Assembly: GCA_900109485.1 (NCBI GenBank)
Contig: FOAY01000008.1
Coordinates: forward strand, 62,001 to 126,000
Origin: Kosakonia sacchari
GTDB taxonomy: Bacteria > Pseudomonadota > Gammaproteobacteria > Enterobacterales > Enterobacteriaceae
Direction of reading: 5' to 3'
Length of the DNA stretch: 64,000 bases
Part shown: in pieces, positions 17,233-26,835 of the stretch
Layout: every line of letters starts with the position of its first letter
How positions within the stretch are numbered: the stretch's first letter is position 1
The notes under the pieces: generated by a model
What the model was told of the DNA's origin: nothing
The model's database searches: none
Seen by the model: the letters and a program-made list of their open reading frames with translations, nothing else
Translations under genes and position numbers: made by a program

Positions 17233-19872
17233 TTACGCAGTCCCAAACACCAGCTCAACCCCTTCTTCGTCACTCCACCCCAACGTCAGCGAGGTCGGCT
17301 TCTGCTTTGCCGCCATATAAGCCAACAACTGCTGGCTCAGTACCGGCAGAATTTGCTGGTTAAGCAGGCTGTCGATATTGCGCGCGCCAGTATCCGGCAG
17401 CAGGCAGGCGGCCGTCAGGGCGTCAAACAGAATTTCATTGATATGCGTGACCAGGCCGTAGTGACGATGTAAGCGCTTACTGACCTGTAACAACTTTATT
17501 TCTAAAATAGTGCGCATCGCCGCTTGCGACAGCGGACGGTAAATCACCGTCTGGAAGCGGGCGAGTAGCGCAGGCTGGAAATGGTCACGCAGAATCGGAT
17601 GCAGCAGTTCGTGCAAATCGCCTTCGGTGGCCTGCGGTTTTGCATCCAGCTGTTGCATCAGGTGGTCGCTGCCAAGGTTGGAGGTCATCAGAATGACGGT
17701 GTTGCGGAAGTCGATTTCGCGTCCTTCGCCGTCGCGCATAAACCCGCGGTCGAAAACCTGATAGAACAGGTTCATCACGTCACGGTGGGCTTTTTCTACC
17801 TCATCAAGCAGTACCACACTGTACGGACGCTTACGCACCGCTTCAGTCAGAATACCGCCCTGACCGTAACCGACGTAGCCTGGCGGCGAGCCTTTCAGTT
17901 GGGAAACGGTGTGCGGCTCCTGGTACTCCGACAGGTTGATGGTAATCAGCGCCTTATCACCGCCGAACATCACATCAGCCAGCGCCAGCGCGGTTTCGGT
18001 TTTCCCCACGCCGCTTGGGCCAACCAGCAGGAACACGCCCTGCGGACCGTTCCCGGAAGTGAGGCCGGTTTTCGCCGCACGCAGGCGCCGGGCGATGGCT
18101 TCAAGCGCCACATGCTGACCGACCACACGTTTACCGATTTCATTTTCCAGGCTTAGCAGTTCGGTCTGCTCGTCTTTCATCAGTGAGGACACCGGCACAC
18201 CGGTCCAGTCGGCAACCACATTGGCGACGGCGCGTACGTCCACATCCACGGAGAGCAGCGGGTTGCTGTGCTGCATGCCGTTCAGTTCCCGTTGCAGCTT
18301 GTGGGTCTCACTCTGGCGGGTGATATCCTGGCGGCTCTCCAGCAGTTGTTCGGTAAGCGTGAGCTCCTGGCCGTACCGGGCCTCCAGTTCGTCGAGTTCC
18401 ACAGTCAGGCGCACTTCTTCCTGCTCAATCGCCGTCAGGCGTTCATCGTGGGTCTGATTACCGACGGCGATGTCTTCCAGCAATGCCTGCTTCTCCAGTG
18501 CAAGGGAGATAATTTGCGAGCGGATGCGGGTCAGCGGTTCCGGTACGGTATCGAGACTCATGCGTACGCGGGCGGCGGCAGTGTCGAGCAAATCGACAGC
18601 TTTGTCCGGCAGTTGGCGACCCGTCAGATAACGGCGGGAAAGCGTGACGGCAGCACGAACCGCATCATCGGTGATATGCACGTTATGGTGCTCGGCGTAG
18701 CGGGATTTCAGGCCGCGCAGCATCAGACAGGCGGTGTCATCGTCCGGCTCGTCCACTTTTACCATCTGGAAGCGGCGCTCCAGCGCGGCGTCGCGCTCGA
18801 AGTATTGTTTGTATTCAGACCAGGTGGTAGCGGCAATGGTCCGTAGCTCGCCACGCGCCAGCGCAGGTTTCAGCAGGTTGGCCGCATCGGCACCACCCGC
18901 CTGGTTGCCCGCGCCAATAATGGTGTGCGCTTCATCGATAAACAGCAGAATCGGCACCGGCGACTGCTGTACGGCGTCGATAACGTTTTTCAGACGCTGT
19001 TCAAATTCGCCCTTCACGCCAGCTCCAGCCTGCAACAGGCCGAGGTCGAGAGTGCGCAGAACAACAGGTTTGAGCGATTGCGGGACGTTGCCTTCGGCAA
19101 TGCGCAGCGCGAGGCCTTCGACCAGCGCAGTTTTCCCCACACCCGGCTCGCCCACCAGGATGGGGTTGTTTTTGCGACGACGGGAAAGAATGTCCACCAT
19201 CTGGCGGATTTCCGTATCGCGGCCAAACACCGGGTCGATTTCACCTTCTTTCGCTTTGGCGGTGATGTCGAGGGTGAATTTATCCAGCGCATTTTGCAAC
19301 GCCGGGCTCAGTTCGCCCTCTTTCACGTCGGCATCTACCGGGCGGCCGACTATTTCAACATCGCCACCGTAGCTCTGGGCCAGCCCGGCTTGCAGTTGCA
19401 CTTCCGGGCGTTCGTCAGACTGCACATCCAGCAACGGGCGCAGCCGCTTAAGCTGGCTCTGGCTCAGCGTCAGCAGCGGCCACAGACCATCACAGTTAAT
19501 CAGTTTCGGGCTTTCGACCAGCGCGGTCAGCAGGTGCAGGCTGCGAATCTGTTCTTCGCCTTGCAATGACGCGACCATCCATGCCTGCTTCAGCAGAGTG
19601 TTGAGAGAATCTGCCAGCTGTGGGCGGCCGCGCACCGAGCGCGGAAGCGCATCCAGCCAGCCCAGTAGCGCTTGCCACATATCGTCCATATCCCACTCGT
19701 AACGTCGGGCCAGCACGGTGAGGTCGCTTTCGCCCTGCTCCAGCAGTTTCAGCAGCCAGTGCTCCGGCAGAATTTCTGCATGGGCACGGGTCTGACACAG
19801 GGATGCAGCCCCTTCCAGTGCACGGGCGCAGTAAGGATTAAGGCGACGCAACAGGACGGTTGAGTTTTCCAT
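17233..19872 (-). CDS. clpV: ClpV (TssH) AAA+ ATPase, sheath disassembly
   Basis: This 879-residue protein recycles contracted TssB/TssC sheaths. It has an N-terminal Clp-N domain (about 1-150), first Walker A GEPGVGKT at 241-248, Walker B LLFIDEAH near 309-316, a middle coiled coil (about 450-530), second Walker A GPSGVGKT at 618-625, and a ClpB-type D2 small domain at the end. Length and motifs are normal for TssH. It follows hcp after a 173-bp gap that contains a terminator-like hairpin, so its expression may be partly uncoupled from hcp. Confidence 0.97.
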   Translation of the reverse strand: MENSTVLLRRLNPYCARALEGAASLCQTRAHAEILPEHWLLKLLEQGESDLTVLARRYEWDMDDMWQALLGWLDALPRSVRGRPQLADSLNTLLKQAWMVASLQGEEQIRSLHLLTALVESPKLINCDGLWPLLTLSQSQLKRLRPLLDVQSDERPEVQLQAGLAQSYGGDVEIVGRPVDADVKEGELSPALQNALDKFTLDITAKAKEGEIDPVFGRDTEIRQMVDILSRRRKNNPILVGEPGVGKTALVEGLALRIAEGNVPQSLKPVVLRTLDLGLLQAGAGVKGEFEQRLKNVIDAVQQSPVPILLFIDEAHTIIGAGNQAGGADAANLLKPALARGELRTIAATTWSEYKQYFERDAALERRFQMVKVDEPDDDTACLMLRGLKSRYAEHHNVHITDDAVRAAVTLSRRYLTGRQLPDKAVDLLDTAAARVRMSLDTVPEPLTRIRSQIISLALEKQALLEDIAVGNQTHDERLTAIEQEEVRLTVELDELEARYGQELTLTEQLLESRQDITRQSETHKLQRELNGMQHSNPLLSVDVDVRAVANVVADWTGVPVSSLMKDEQTELLSLENEIGKRVVGQHVALEAIARRLRAAKTGLTSGNGPQGVFLLVGPSGVGKTETALALADVMFGGDKALITINLSEYQEPHTVSQLKGSPPGYVGYGQGGILTEAVRKRPYSVVLLDEVEKAHRDVMNLFYQVFDRGFMRDGEGREIDFRNTVILMTSNLGSDHLMQQLDAKPQATEGDLHELLHPILRDHFQPALLARFQTVIYRPLSQAAMRTILEIKLLQVSKRLHRHYGLVTHINEILFDALTAACLLPDTGARNIDSLLNQQILPVLSQQLLAYMAAKQKPTSLTLGWSDEEGVELVFGTA

Positions 19873-20008
19873 TTTTCTCTCTCTTAGGTTTTCCCGGGCA
19901 CGCTACCGCCCATCGCTTTCCCTTTTGACAGGGAACCCAAAGCGCATCAGGTCAGGCAGATTGTGTGATTCTTTGCTAAGCGCCTGCCTGTAAGGACAGA
20001 CGCTCAGC

Positions 20009-20038
20009 AAAAAACTGCGGACAGGTTGCGCTGTCCGC
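20009..20038 (-). terminator. Rho-independent terminator after hcp
   Basis: On the minus strand an 8-bp perfect stem GCGGACAG/CTGTCCGC (20031-20038 with 20017-20024) with a 6-nt loop is followed by AGTTTTTT. It sits 8 nt after the hcp stop codon. Partial termination here would give more Hcp than ClpV, as expected for an abundant tube protein. Confidence 0.8.
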
Positions 20039-20045
20039 ATCAGGC

Positions 20046-20537
20046 TTACGCAGTGGCGCGTTCGTTCCAGGAATCGGAATGAATGATGTTGCCGTCTTTA
20101 TAGGTCCAGGTGATTTTTTCGTAGCGCAGCTCGATCTGCTCAAGGTGGTTATGCTTCTCGAAAGAAGGATCCTTGATGTCGTGCATCACCGGATTCACTT
20201 TCACCACTTTCACGTTTTCCAGTTTGGTGTTGAAGTACTCCACCTCCTGGCCCGCATCGTTGATTTTGTACCACCGGAATTCCGCAGACTTCAGGGTCTG
20301 ACCGGTGGTCACCGCCTTGTACAGGTACGGGCTGGACGAGTCGATTTCCTTGGTGAGCAGAAACGGGGTGTGGATACGGGTACCGGTCAGCTTGCCGGTA
20401 TTGTTGTCGGTCGGGATGTACAGGTTATGCTCCTGAGCCACCACTTCGATGCTGCCTTCACGATCCTGTACGTCAACAGAACCTTTAATGTCCGCGCCGC
20501 CGTCATCTTTCAGCCAAAGGTAAACAGGAATTGCCAT
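20046..20537 (-). CDS. hcp: Hcp (TssD) inner tube protein
   Basis: This 163-residue protein forms the hexameric rings of the T6SS tube. The N-terminus (MAIPVYLWLKDDGGADIKG) and the C-terminal element IELRYEKITWTYKDGNI are typical of Hcp, and the length matches the family. No effector extension is present. It lies after the OmpA-like gene with a 14-bp gap and before a strong terminator. Confidence 0.97.
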   Translation of the reverse strand: MAIPVYLWLKDDGGADIKGSVDVQDREGSIEVVAQEHNLYIPTDNNTGKLTGTRIHTPFLLTKEIDSSSPYLYKAVTTGQTLKSAEFRWYKINDAGQEVEYFNTKLENVKVVKVNPVMHDIKDPSFEKHNHLEQIELRYEKITWTYKDGNIIHSDSWNERATA

Positions 20538-20551
20538 CGGATTTACTCCAT

Positions 20552-22231
20552 TTAGTGTTGAGAAACGTCATCATCCTGCGATGACGCCGGGGTTTTGCCC
20601 GGTATCAGACAGGCACTGGCCTGCGGTACCAGACTGATTTCGACACGGCGGTTGAGCGCACGGCCTTCCGTAGTGTCATTGGTTGCAATGGGGCGACTTT
20701 GACCGTAGCCCTGCACCGCAAAACAGCTTTCCGGCACATCACCGGTGTCACGCATCCAGTCGCGTACCGCGCTGGCGCGTTGCAGGGATAACGACTGATT
20801 GAGCTTCGGATCCCCGGTGCTGTCGGTATGGCCTGCCACTACAATCAGCCAGCCCGGCTTCGCCTTAATACCTACCAGGGAGTTGATCAGCATTTTTGTG
20901 GACCCGGCTTTGAGCGCCGATTTGCCAGAATCGAACAGCGACATGCTGTCGAGGAGGACAATTTTCGGTACCGGTTCGGACTTCGGCTGCGGTTTGGGCG
21001 GCGGCGGCGGTGGAACCCAGGTATCAATGGCCTGCTGAACGCTCAGCCACAAACGCTCGCCCGGATAAAGCCCCAGACCGTAACGCTGCGGCTCACCCTG
21101 GCGCTGCCAGCGCTCCAGCAGCAAGGCATCCTGTTGCAGGGCATGTAGTGACTGCGCTTTCGGTGCGTAGTGCGTCATCGGAATGGCGTACCAGCGCTGC
21201 AGATCGGAAGCGATCCGCCCGATAAGGGACTGGTTGTGGAGTACGGACAAGCCAAGCGCGCTGGCGATGCAAAGCAATAGAAACATCACCACACGACGCC
21301 CGGTTTTCCCGCCCTGAAGAGGCATGGCATAAGGCGCAAGCAATGGCAGAACTGGATCGGCAAAATGCCACAGCGCCGGATACGTTGAGCCGGCTGCCGT
21401 AGGTAACAGTTTCGAATGGCGGAACAACCACTGCGGCCAGATAGCCTCTGCCCGAGTACGGCCAGCCCCGCTTCGAACAACTACCGCAAACGGCGTGACA
21501 GCCGGACATAGCCTGTCGGTTTTCGTCAGTTCATCTATCACCACCTGTTGCAGTAGACCCATCGAATGAGACAGATACGGCAAACGGATCACGTTTTCAG
21601 GCAGAGCGCGCCACTCATCCAGGGTCAGCGCAGGCTCATCCGTTGGGTAGACCAGCGGCGTTTTACCCCGAATCACTATCCAGGGCGTTTGTGGGCCGGA
21701 AAACTCGCCAGCCAGCACGACAGGAGGCAGATAGCCGGAAAGATTCTTCAGCTGGTTCACCTGCTGGCGTAGAATCTTCAGGGAAGCACGCAGTAGCCCT
21801 TCGTCTTCTTGCAAATCCGGCAGGCAGCGGAACATCACCACAAGTTGCCCGGCCATACGTGGTTCACGCGCCAGTAAACGATCAGAAAATTTGCTTAACT
21901 GATCCGTTGAACCCACTTTCAGATAACAGCCCTGCGCTGTGGTTCGACACCCGCCTTCCGCAAACAGATGGTCGTTAAGATCGCCACACAGCAGCAAAAC
22001 CGGCCCGGTAAAACCTGACGGTGGGTAAACACCCTCATCAGCATGCTGCCCGGCAGGTTGCTGGTAACGATAGCGGCGACATATCAGCAACAGCGCCACA
22101 ATTATCCCTGCCAGCGTCAGCAGGCTTTTGGTCAGCACGAAGAAATTCAGGAATCCCCAGATCAGCCAGAGCGCGGCGACCAGACAAATCAGCACCGGAA
22201 ATGTAGCCCGTAACAGTGCAGATTTTCGCAT
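20552..22231 (-). CDS. OmpA-family T6SS protein with peptidoglycan-binding C-terminus
   Basis: About 559 residues from the ATG at 22231 (MRKSALLRATFPVLICLVAALW), which overlaps the tssL stop codon as TGATG; an upstream ATG at 22336 lies inside tssL and is less likely. Two transmembrane segments occur at about residues 7-50 and another near 315-335. A proline-rich linker (VPPPPPPKPQPK) leads to an OmpA-like domain (about 430-540, with AGHTDSTGDPKLNQSLSLQRA and GRALNRRVEI) that anchors to peptidoglycan. It supplies the anchor domain that in other clusters is fused to TssL. Confidence 0.9.
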   Translation of the reverse strand: MRKSALLRATFPVLICLVAALWLIWGFLNFFVLTKSLLTLAGIIVALLLICRRYRYQQPAGQHADEGVYPPSGFTGPVLLLCGDLNDHLFAEGGCRTTAQGCYLKVGSTDQLSKFSDRLLAREPRMAGQLVVMFRCLPDLQEDEGLLRASLKILRQQVNQLKNLSGYLPPVVLAGEFSGPQTPWIVIRGKTPLVYPTDEPALTLDEWRALPENVIRLPYLSHSMGLLQQVVIDELTKTDRLCPAVTPFAVVVRSGAGRTRAEAIWPQWLFRHSKLLPTAAGSTYPALWHFADPVLPLLAPYAMPLQGGKTGRRVVMFLLLCIASALGLSVLHNQSLIGRIASDLQRWYAIPMTHYAPKAQSLHALQQDALLLERWQRQGEPQRYGLGLYPGERLWLSVQQAIDTWVPPPPPPKPQPKSEPVPKIVLLDSMSLFDSGKSALKAGSTKMLINSLVGIKAKPGWLIVVAGHTDSTGDPKLNQSLSLQRASAVRDWMRDTGDVPESCFAVQGYGQSRPIATNDTTEGRALNRRVEISLVPQASACLIPGKTPASSQDDDVSQH

Positions 22232-22764
22232 CAGCGCAGCTCCGGTAATTGCTGGCGCAGAAGGTCCTGCAACCACAGGTAACCACCAGCCCAGACCAGT
22301 GAAGTGAGCACCACAGCCAGAATGATCCAGAACCACACTGAACGCAGAATGTTGTACCGGCGCTTACCGGTCTTCTGTACAACCAGCTCAACATCTGCCT
22401 CAAGCGGCTGAACTCGCTCATTCAGGGCGGCAATAACTTCTTCACGTTGTTCCTGTCCGACGCCGAACAGGCTGAACTGCCCCTGGAACCCCAGCGCAAG
22501 AACACGCTGGTAGCAGGTCAGCACTGCCGGAACCGGTGACGGCTGACGTAGCACTTGCGCAATGCGCTCATACAAAGCCCCACCCGCACGCAACGAACCA
22601 AAGTAACGGGCCTGCAACGGAGCTGCGCGCCAGGCTTTGATGCCTTCGTCCACATCGGCCTTCTGAGGAGCCTCAGTTTCAGATTCAGAGTCCGGGGAAT
22701 GCGTCTCTGCATCCGCAGACGCGGGCTTACGGTTCATCACCGCTTCATCCAGCAGGGCACACTG
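22231..22764 (-). pseudogene. tssL: C-terminal part of tssL, cut by the Mu-like prophage
   Basis: Reading from 22764 in frame gives Q-CALLDEAVMNRK and onward to the stop at 22231: the CALLDEAV element and the single C-terminal transmembrane segment (YNILRSVWFWIILAVVLTSL) are typical of TssL/DotU. The first 65 codons lie beyond the prophage at 59896-60091. Joining the two pieces restores a 241-residue protein with no lost codons. A GTG at 22740 could start a 169-residue remnant with the membrane anchor but without the N-terminal cytoplasmic helices. TssL function is probably lost. Confidence 0.92.
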
Positions 22765-22860
22765 TGTAGCGCGGCGAAATTCTTTGCACTGAAACGCAAT
22801 TTTTTTTGCATTAAAAATTACGGCACAAAGAACGGATTACGCACAGTGCAAAATTGAAAG
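22765..22860. other. Right end of the Mu-like prophage (transposase-binding end)
   Basis: The end starts TGTAGCGCGGCGAAA and carries TTTGCACTG at 22783-22791 and its inverse CAGTGCAAAA at 22844-22853. Related TGCA-centred sites occur in the left end, so they are candidate transposase A binding sites. The region between the end and the 61-residue gene is AT-rich and carries no other gene. Confidence 0.65.
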
Positions 22861-22869
22861 CGAAAAAAA

Positions 22870-23055
22870 TCAGACGAGCTGAATATCACCAACGTTGTCA
22901 TCAATCCAGACGATGCCATAGAGGTCGTTCTGAACCGATGCCCGGTAGTGGCCGCCGGACTCTTCCACCGTCAGCACGGTAAACGGGCATGGCCCGTTGT
23001 CTTTATCAAGCGTGACGACAATCTGTTGCCCTTCCTGTAGTTCGTTCGTTTTCAT
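22870..23055 (-). CDS. Small hypothetical phage protein
   Basis: A 61-residue protein, MKTNELQEGQQIVVTLDKD at the start, mostly beta-type residues and acidic overall. It overlaps the end of the SGNH hydrolase gene by four bases and is the last gene before the right end of the prophage. No family is recognised. Position at the end of the tail-fibre module suggests a late or accessory role. Confidence 0.6.
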   Translation of the reverse strand: MKTNELQEGQQIVVTLDKDNGPCPFTVLTVEESGGHYRASVQNDLYGIVWIDDNVGDIQLV

Positions 23056-24410
23056 AACACCCCCAGTAATGCCTGGCTTAAGCGCGCAGCGCGGAACGCA
23101 TATCCCGCATCATTAGGGTGAACGTTGTCATACGCGGTGTATAGCGTCTTATTCCTGGCGTTTACCCAGTCAGACACATCAATAAAAGGAAGCCCGAGCG
23201 TTGAGCACAGCGCCATAATTGCACTGCGGATGGCGTTAAGCTGGGCGTTTGAGCCAATCGGCGTGGCCGGGCCTATTACAACGATTGCAACCTCAGGGCA
23301 ATGTTGCTTGATCAAGGCAACTGACTCGGTGAAGTTCGTCTGAAGCAACGCGATACTTGTTGTGGCCCAGTCGTTGTACCCGAGGGACAGAAAAACGTAT
23401 TCAGGTTTACGGGTTAACGTCCACAACTTGGACTTAATGCGCTGCTGCGGTTGCGTGCTGCCGGTTGATACCCAACCACTACCACCAACACCATCAGCAA
23501 GCCCGTCAAAGCCCAGCGTGTCACAGATGATACGAAAATCATTGAAACTAGACTGCGAAGCCATCGTGCCAAATGTGTACGAGTCGCCAAGTTGCCAGAC
23601 AGTAGGCCGCCAGCGGGTCGGTGCCCATAAAGTGTAAGCCTGTCCGACGATCACCCCGCCAAACGCAGTATTCACACCCCGTAGGGTATAGGTACGGGTT
23701 TTAACCACACCGCCCCAGTCAATGGTGTAAATGTAAGGCGCGCCTGATGTGTCAGTCGTTACCGCTGCTGATGAAATTCTCTGCCCGTCAACATACAGAT
23801 CGTACTGGCAGTTAAATCCAATGAGCCTGAAATCAAGGGCTGGGGCATCACTGCAAAAACTGATCGCACACTGTGTGCCGTTACCGTTGCCGTTCCCCAT
23901 ATAGCCGGATGCGTCAGGTAAGTTAGCAATATTGCTGCCAAGATAGCTAAACCATGCCCCACTGCGTGACCAGGTGGCACCATTGTAGATTGACGATGCG
24001 ACGCCAGCATTCCATGTGAGGTTAAAGATAGCGCCAGTGCCGGAGCCGCCTGTAACCGATGCCGGGTTTGCGGGAGTGGCTGTGTATACGCCCGGTCTCC
24101 CAACCGCTGCCGCTGTAATCGCGCCCTCGGAAGACACGGAAACCACAGTGATCGAGGCTGCCGCAGCCGATGTTCCGCCGACCACAGTCAGCACATTACC
24201 GACGGTGTAGCCGGTGCCACCTGAGGAAATACTTACGGCTGACAGGCCGGTGCCCTTTGTCAGCGTATACGCTGGAGGGTTACTCATCACCGGAACGGGG
24301 CCGAAGTCCAGTTTCTGGTTACGGCGTAACTGTGAAAGCCAGTCAGCCAGCGCTTTATTTTCCGATGAGCCGCGCGCTGCCGCTGCTGTGGCCGGAATGG
24401 TCATCGGCAT
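23052..24410 (-). CDS. Tail-associated SGNH (GDSL) hydrolase
   Basis: This 452-residue protein has a repetitive glycine-rich N-terminal part (about 55-130, with GGTGYTVGNVLTVVGG) typical of fibre or spike domains, a beta-rich middle, and a C-terminal SGNH hydrolase domain. Blocks are visible: GDSY with nucleophile S277, a glycine block at 308-312, GYND with N346, and D428/H431 in DNVHPND. Such domains act as esterases or deacetylases on surface polysaccharide. It lies downstream of the tail fibre genes, so it probably processes a host capsule or O-antigen during adsorption; the substrate is unknown. Confidence 0.82.
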   Translation of the reverse strand: MPMTIPATAAAARGSSENKALADWLSQLRRNQKLDFGPVPVMSNPPAYTLTKGTGLSAVSISSGGTGYTVGNVLTVVGGTSAAAASITVVSVSSEGAITAAAVGRPGVYTATPANPASVTGGSGTGAIFNLTWNAGVASSIYNGATWSRSGAWFSYLGSNIANLPDASGYMGNGNGNGTQCAISFCSDAPALDFRLIGFNCQYDLYVDGQRISSAAVTTDTSGAPYIYTIDWGGVVKTRTYTLRGVNTAFGGVIVGQAYTLWAPTRWRPTVWQLGDSYTFGTMASQSSFNDFRIICDTLGFDGLADGVGGSGWVSTGSTQPQQRIKSKLWTLTRKPEYVFLSLGYNDWATTSIALLQTNFTESVALIKQHCPEVAIVVIGPATPIGSNAQLNAIRSAIMALCSTLGLPFIDVSDWVNARNKTLYTAYDNVHPNDAGYAFRAARLSQALLGVL

Positions 24411-24412
24411 AA

Positions 24413-24730
24413 TCAGTACCTCCCGGCGCTAAATGGGATGACCGAATCAGCATAAACAGAGACAGCCAGCGTGCCTGACCATTCGTAATACGCGCCGGGT
24501 GGCAGCAGGTATGATCCGGGGGTATAAGGTGCTGCTGCGCCGCCCATATCGTTAAACCACAAGTTGACGGTCGTAGACAGGTTCTGGATGCGATACCTGA
24601 TGGCGTCCTGTTTTGCAGCCATTATCTGAACGCTGGTTGCTGCGACAGTATTGCCTGAGTGATCTTCCTGGCTGTTTGCAGGTACAGGCGCAGGTGTATT
24701 TTGAACAGGGAAAAGTGTACTCGTGCTCAT
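24413..24730 (-). CDS. Small tail-associated protein
   Basis: A 105-residue protein with an N-terminal proline-rich stretch and a beta-rich C-terminal domain (YRIQNLSTTVNLWFNDMGG and SYLLPPGAYYEWSG). This pattern is common in small phage tail or fibre-adjacent proteins. It overlaps the 167-residue gene start and precedes the SGNH hydrolase, so it is part of the receptor-binding module. Confidence 0.6.
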   Translation of the reverse strand: MSTSTLFPVQNTPAPVPANSQEDHSGNTVAATSVQIMAAKQDAIRYRIQNLSTTVNLWFNDMGGAAAPYTPGSYLLPPGAYYEWSGTLAVSVYADSVIPFSAGRY

Positions 24731-25233
24731 TATGCGTCCCTCACCATTGCAAACCAGTATCTCGCATCATCTTTAAACAGGTATACAGACGGGTTCCCGC
24801 CCTTGGTCTCATCTGCCGATATCAGATACCATCCTGATGGACTGGCAGGAATGTCAGCATAAGTCGGGGCAGTGACTGCAGGATTACCGAGCAGCGACAA
24901 CATCTGCTGATAGGCCTTCTGAATCGCAAGTAACATGGCATCCGTATGAGAAGTCATTCCTGCCAGCAGATAGTCATTCAATGTCCCATCTTCGGTTTCT
25001 TCCGAAACCAGAATCACCCCAAGTATCTGCTCGCTTGCAGTCCCTTTTTTCACTGTGACCTTATATCTTCCATCTGACAGGGATATCTGGTAGTGACCCT
25101 CAATGGTCGTAACCGTCGAAGAGGCGAGTTTCGAAAAGGAATCTGCTGTGGTTTCAAGTAACTCAAAACGGATTAACACCCCTGCAACAGGTTCACCGTC
25201 AGGATTCTGGTATGTCCCGGATAATATTTTCAT
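24730..25233 (-). CDS. Tail fibre N-terminal-like protein
   Basis: A 167-residue protein starting MKILSGTYQNPDGEPVAGV; the first 85 residues form a carboxypeptidase-regulatory or Ig-like beta domain as found at the start of some prophage tail fibre proteins. The C-terminal part (PTYADIPASPSGWYLIS) resembles fibre connector sequences. It starts a second fibre block after the fibre assembly gene and probably attaches the SGNH protein to the tail; that is inference from order. Confidence 0.65.
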   Translation of the reverse strand: MKILSGTYQNPDGEPVAGVLIRFELLETTADSFSKLASSTVTTIEGHYQISLSDGRYKVTVKKGTASEQILGVILVSEETEDGTLNDYLLAGMTSHTDAMLLAIQKAYQQMLSLLGNPAVTAPTYADIPASPSGWYLISADETKGGNPSVYLFKDDARYWFAMVRDA

Positions 25234-25294
25234 AACTTTTTAGCCGTTAAGTAAAAAATACTCAGCCCCGACGCATATGATGCAGTGTTTTCGT

Positions 25295-25873
25295 TTAAGC
25301 AGGTTCCACAGGCCATACGATGTCCGGTGCGTTGTCTGTGTTTACCTGTTTCAGTAAGCGGATGTAATCCAGCCACTCTTTCAGGCTTGCCTTGTCCGCA
25401 TCACCCAGAGAACCCAGCAGCAGTTCACTCTGCCATTCGCCAATGGTTTCACGGGCCGCAGCCAGAAGCGTGTCACGCCGGGCAACGGCGTCTGCAACCT
25501 GTGCCGCTTTCTCCGCCGCCTCATCCTTTATCCATTCCTGCCCGTCCCATTTCATAAACGGGCCGGAGGGTGCGGTACTCACCGTGTCAGGCGGCAGCGC
25601 ACCAGGCGCATCGATGTATCTGGCTACACCGGTTGCGGTGCCGTAAACGGTTTCACCCCGGTGATCTTCTGTCAGCGACCATGTTCCGGCCTTCTCATCA
25701 AACACGGCAACATGTCCGGCGGGGATTTCCGGTGGTGCCGTTTCCGTACAGCAGGCCGGAAGGCCGGTATGGGGAGGAAGGTATGTATCACTGGCCCCGA
25801 TAAATTCGCGGGTGTCAGTGCGCCAGTTATATACACGCAGGGTCTGTGGGATGTCCTTCATTTCAAAAGCCAT
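25295..25873 (-). CDS. Tail fibre assembly protein
   Basis: This 192-residue protein has the caudoviral tail fibre assembly pattern: an N-terminal domain with VYNWRTDTREFIG, a WDGQEWIKDEAAEKAA linker near 110-120 and a C-terminal helical region ending with LKEWLDYIRLLKQVN. It is a chaperone for fibre folding, equivalent to Mu U. It follows the fibre gene directly, its start overlapping the fibre stop region. Confidence 0.9.
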   Translation of the reverse strand: MAFEMKDIPQTLRVYNWRTDTREFIGASDTYLPPHTGLPACCTETAPPEIPAGHVAVFDEKAGTWSLTEDHRGETVYGTATGVARYIDAPGALPPDTVSTAPSGPFMKWDGQEWIKDEAAEKAAQVADAVARRDTLLAAARETIGEWQSELLLGSLGDADKASLKEWLDYIRLLKQVNTDNAPDIVWPVEPA

Positions 25874-26835
25874 TATGCGAGCCTCACTAAGTAATTAAAT
25901 GCGATATTTTTCACGGTGTTTTCGGCATTACCGGTGGCATTCACAGTTACCGTATGGGCGTGAGCGCCGAGAGCGACGGTGTGGGCATGTGCGCCGATAG
26001 CCACGGTATGGGCATGGTCACCCACAATAGATGTATAGTTTGTTCCTGTACCTCCATCCCCCTGGTTCCCCTTCGGTGCGGCAGTACCGTCGTTGTTATT
26101 TCCCTTGATAGTGAAGGAGTGCTGATGGCCCCCGGCTGCGGATGTGCCTTTATTCCCGTAATCGAAACTGGATGTGGTCGGGCTTCCCAGGTCGGTCGCT
26201 GCGGTCGCGCCGGTATGCCCATGTGACAGCACACCATCAGCCTCAAAACTCAGCACAGCGCGACCACTGACAGGCTTGCCTTTGATGGTCTGCCCACGCA
26301 TATCCGGAATAACGCCACCTGGATAGGCGATTGCAAGTTGTGGATATTGATTTGTATTAAAAGTCTGCCCCTGCATCAGGGCGTAACCGTCCGGTACGGT
26401 GTCTGATGGCCAGGGGATGGGAACCCCGACCGGCAGGAAGTTATCCAGTCCCAGAAATGAGACAATCTCGCCGGTACTGCTTTTTGATAGCAGGCTCCTT
26501 GCTGTGGCGGTTAAATCTGTAAGTGCTGCCGCACCGGGCCCGGTAAAATAAGGTAACTTATTTGCTGCACCGACCAGACCGGCAAGTGCACCCAAAGTGT
26601 CATTCTTTGCTGCGAAGATCTGTCGAAGCGCATCCAGTAATTGCCCGGTAGTTGTTTCAGGCTCAATACCCGCTGCAGCAAGCACAGCGATAAGCTCTGC
26701 CTGTGCATCACGAATCGTGTCCTGCACATTATTGAGATGCCCGGCGGTAACGATTGTCCCCAGCTCACCGTTCAGCGGGTTACCGTCATGGAATTTATTA
26801 TCCGGTGTGCCAATGGGAGGCATTAAAGGCCGCAT
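25873..26835 (-). CDS. Tail fibre protein (Mu S-like)
   Basis: About 320 residues from the ATG at 26835, chosen because it overlaps the gp48 stop codon as TAATG; an upstream ATG at 26865 would intrude into gp48. The N-terminal part attaches to the baseplate, a phage collar-like domain ([20 protein letters not shown]) follows near 150-170, and the C-terminal part is rich in HTHT/HAHTV repeats that probably bind metal in the fibre tip. It is short for a Mu S protein. Confidence 0.9.
   Translation of the reverse strand: MRPLMPPIGTPDNKFHDGNPLNGELGTIVTAGHLNNVQDTIRDAQAELIAVLAAAGIEPETTTGQLLDALRQIFAAKNDTLGALAGLVGAANKLPYFTGPGAAALTDLTATARSLLSKSSTGEIVSFLGLDNFLPVGVPIPWPSDTVPDGYALMQGQTFNTNQYPQLAIAYPGGVIPDMRGQTIKGKPVSGRAVLSFEADGVLSHGHTGATAATDLGSPTTSSFDYGNKGTSAAGGHQHSFTIKGNNNDGTAAPKGNQGDGGTGTNYTSIVGDHAHTVAIGAHAHTVALGAHAHTVTVNATGNAENTVKNIAFNYLVRLA

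Noticed and set aside
22231-22336. Longer start (22336) for the OmpA-family protein
   Set aside because: It would overlap the tssL coding region by 105 bp; the TGATG-coupled ATG at 22231 directly precedes the first membrane helix.
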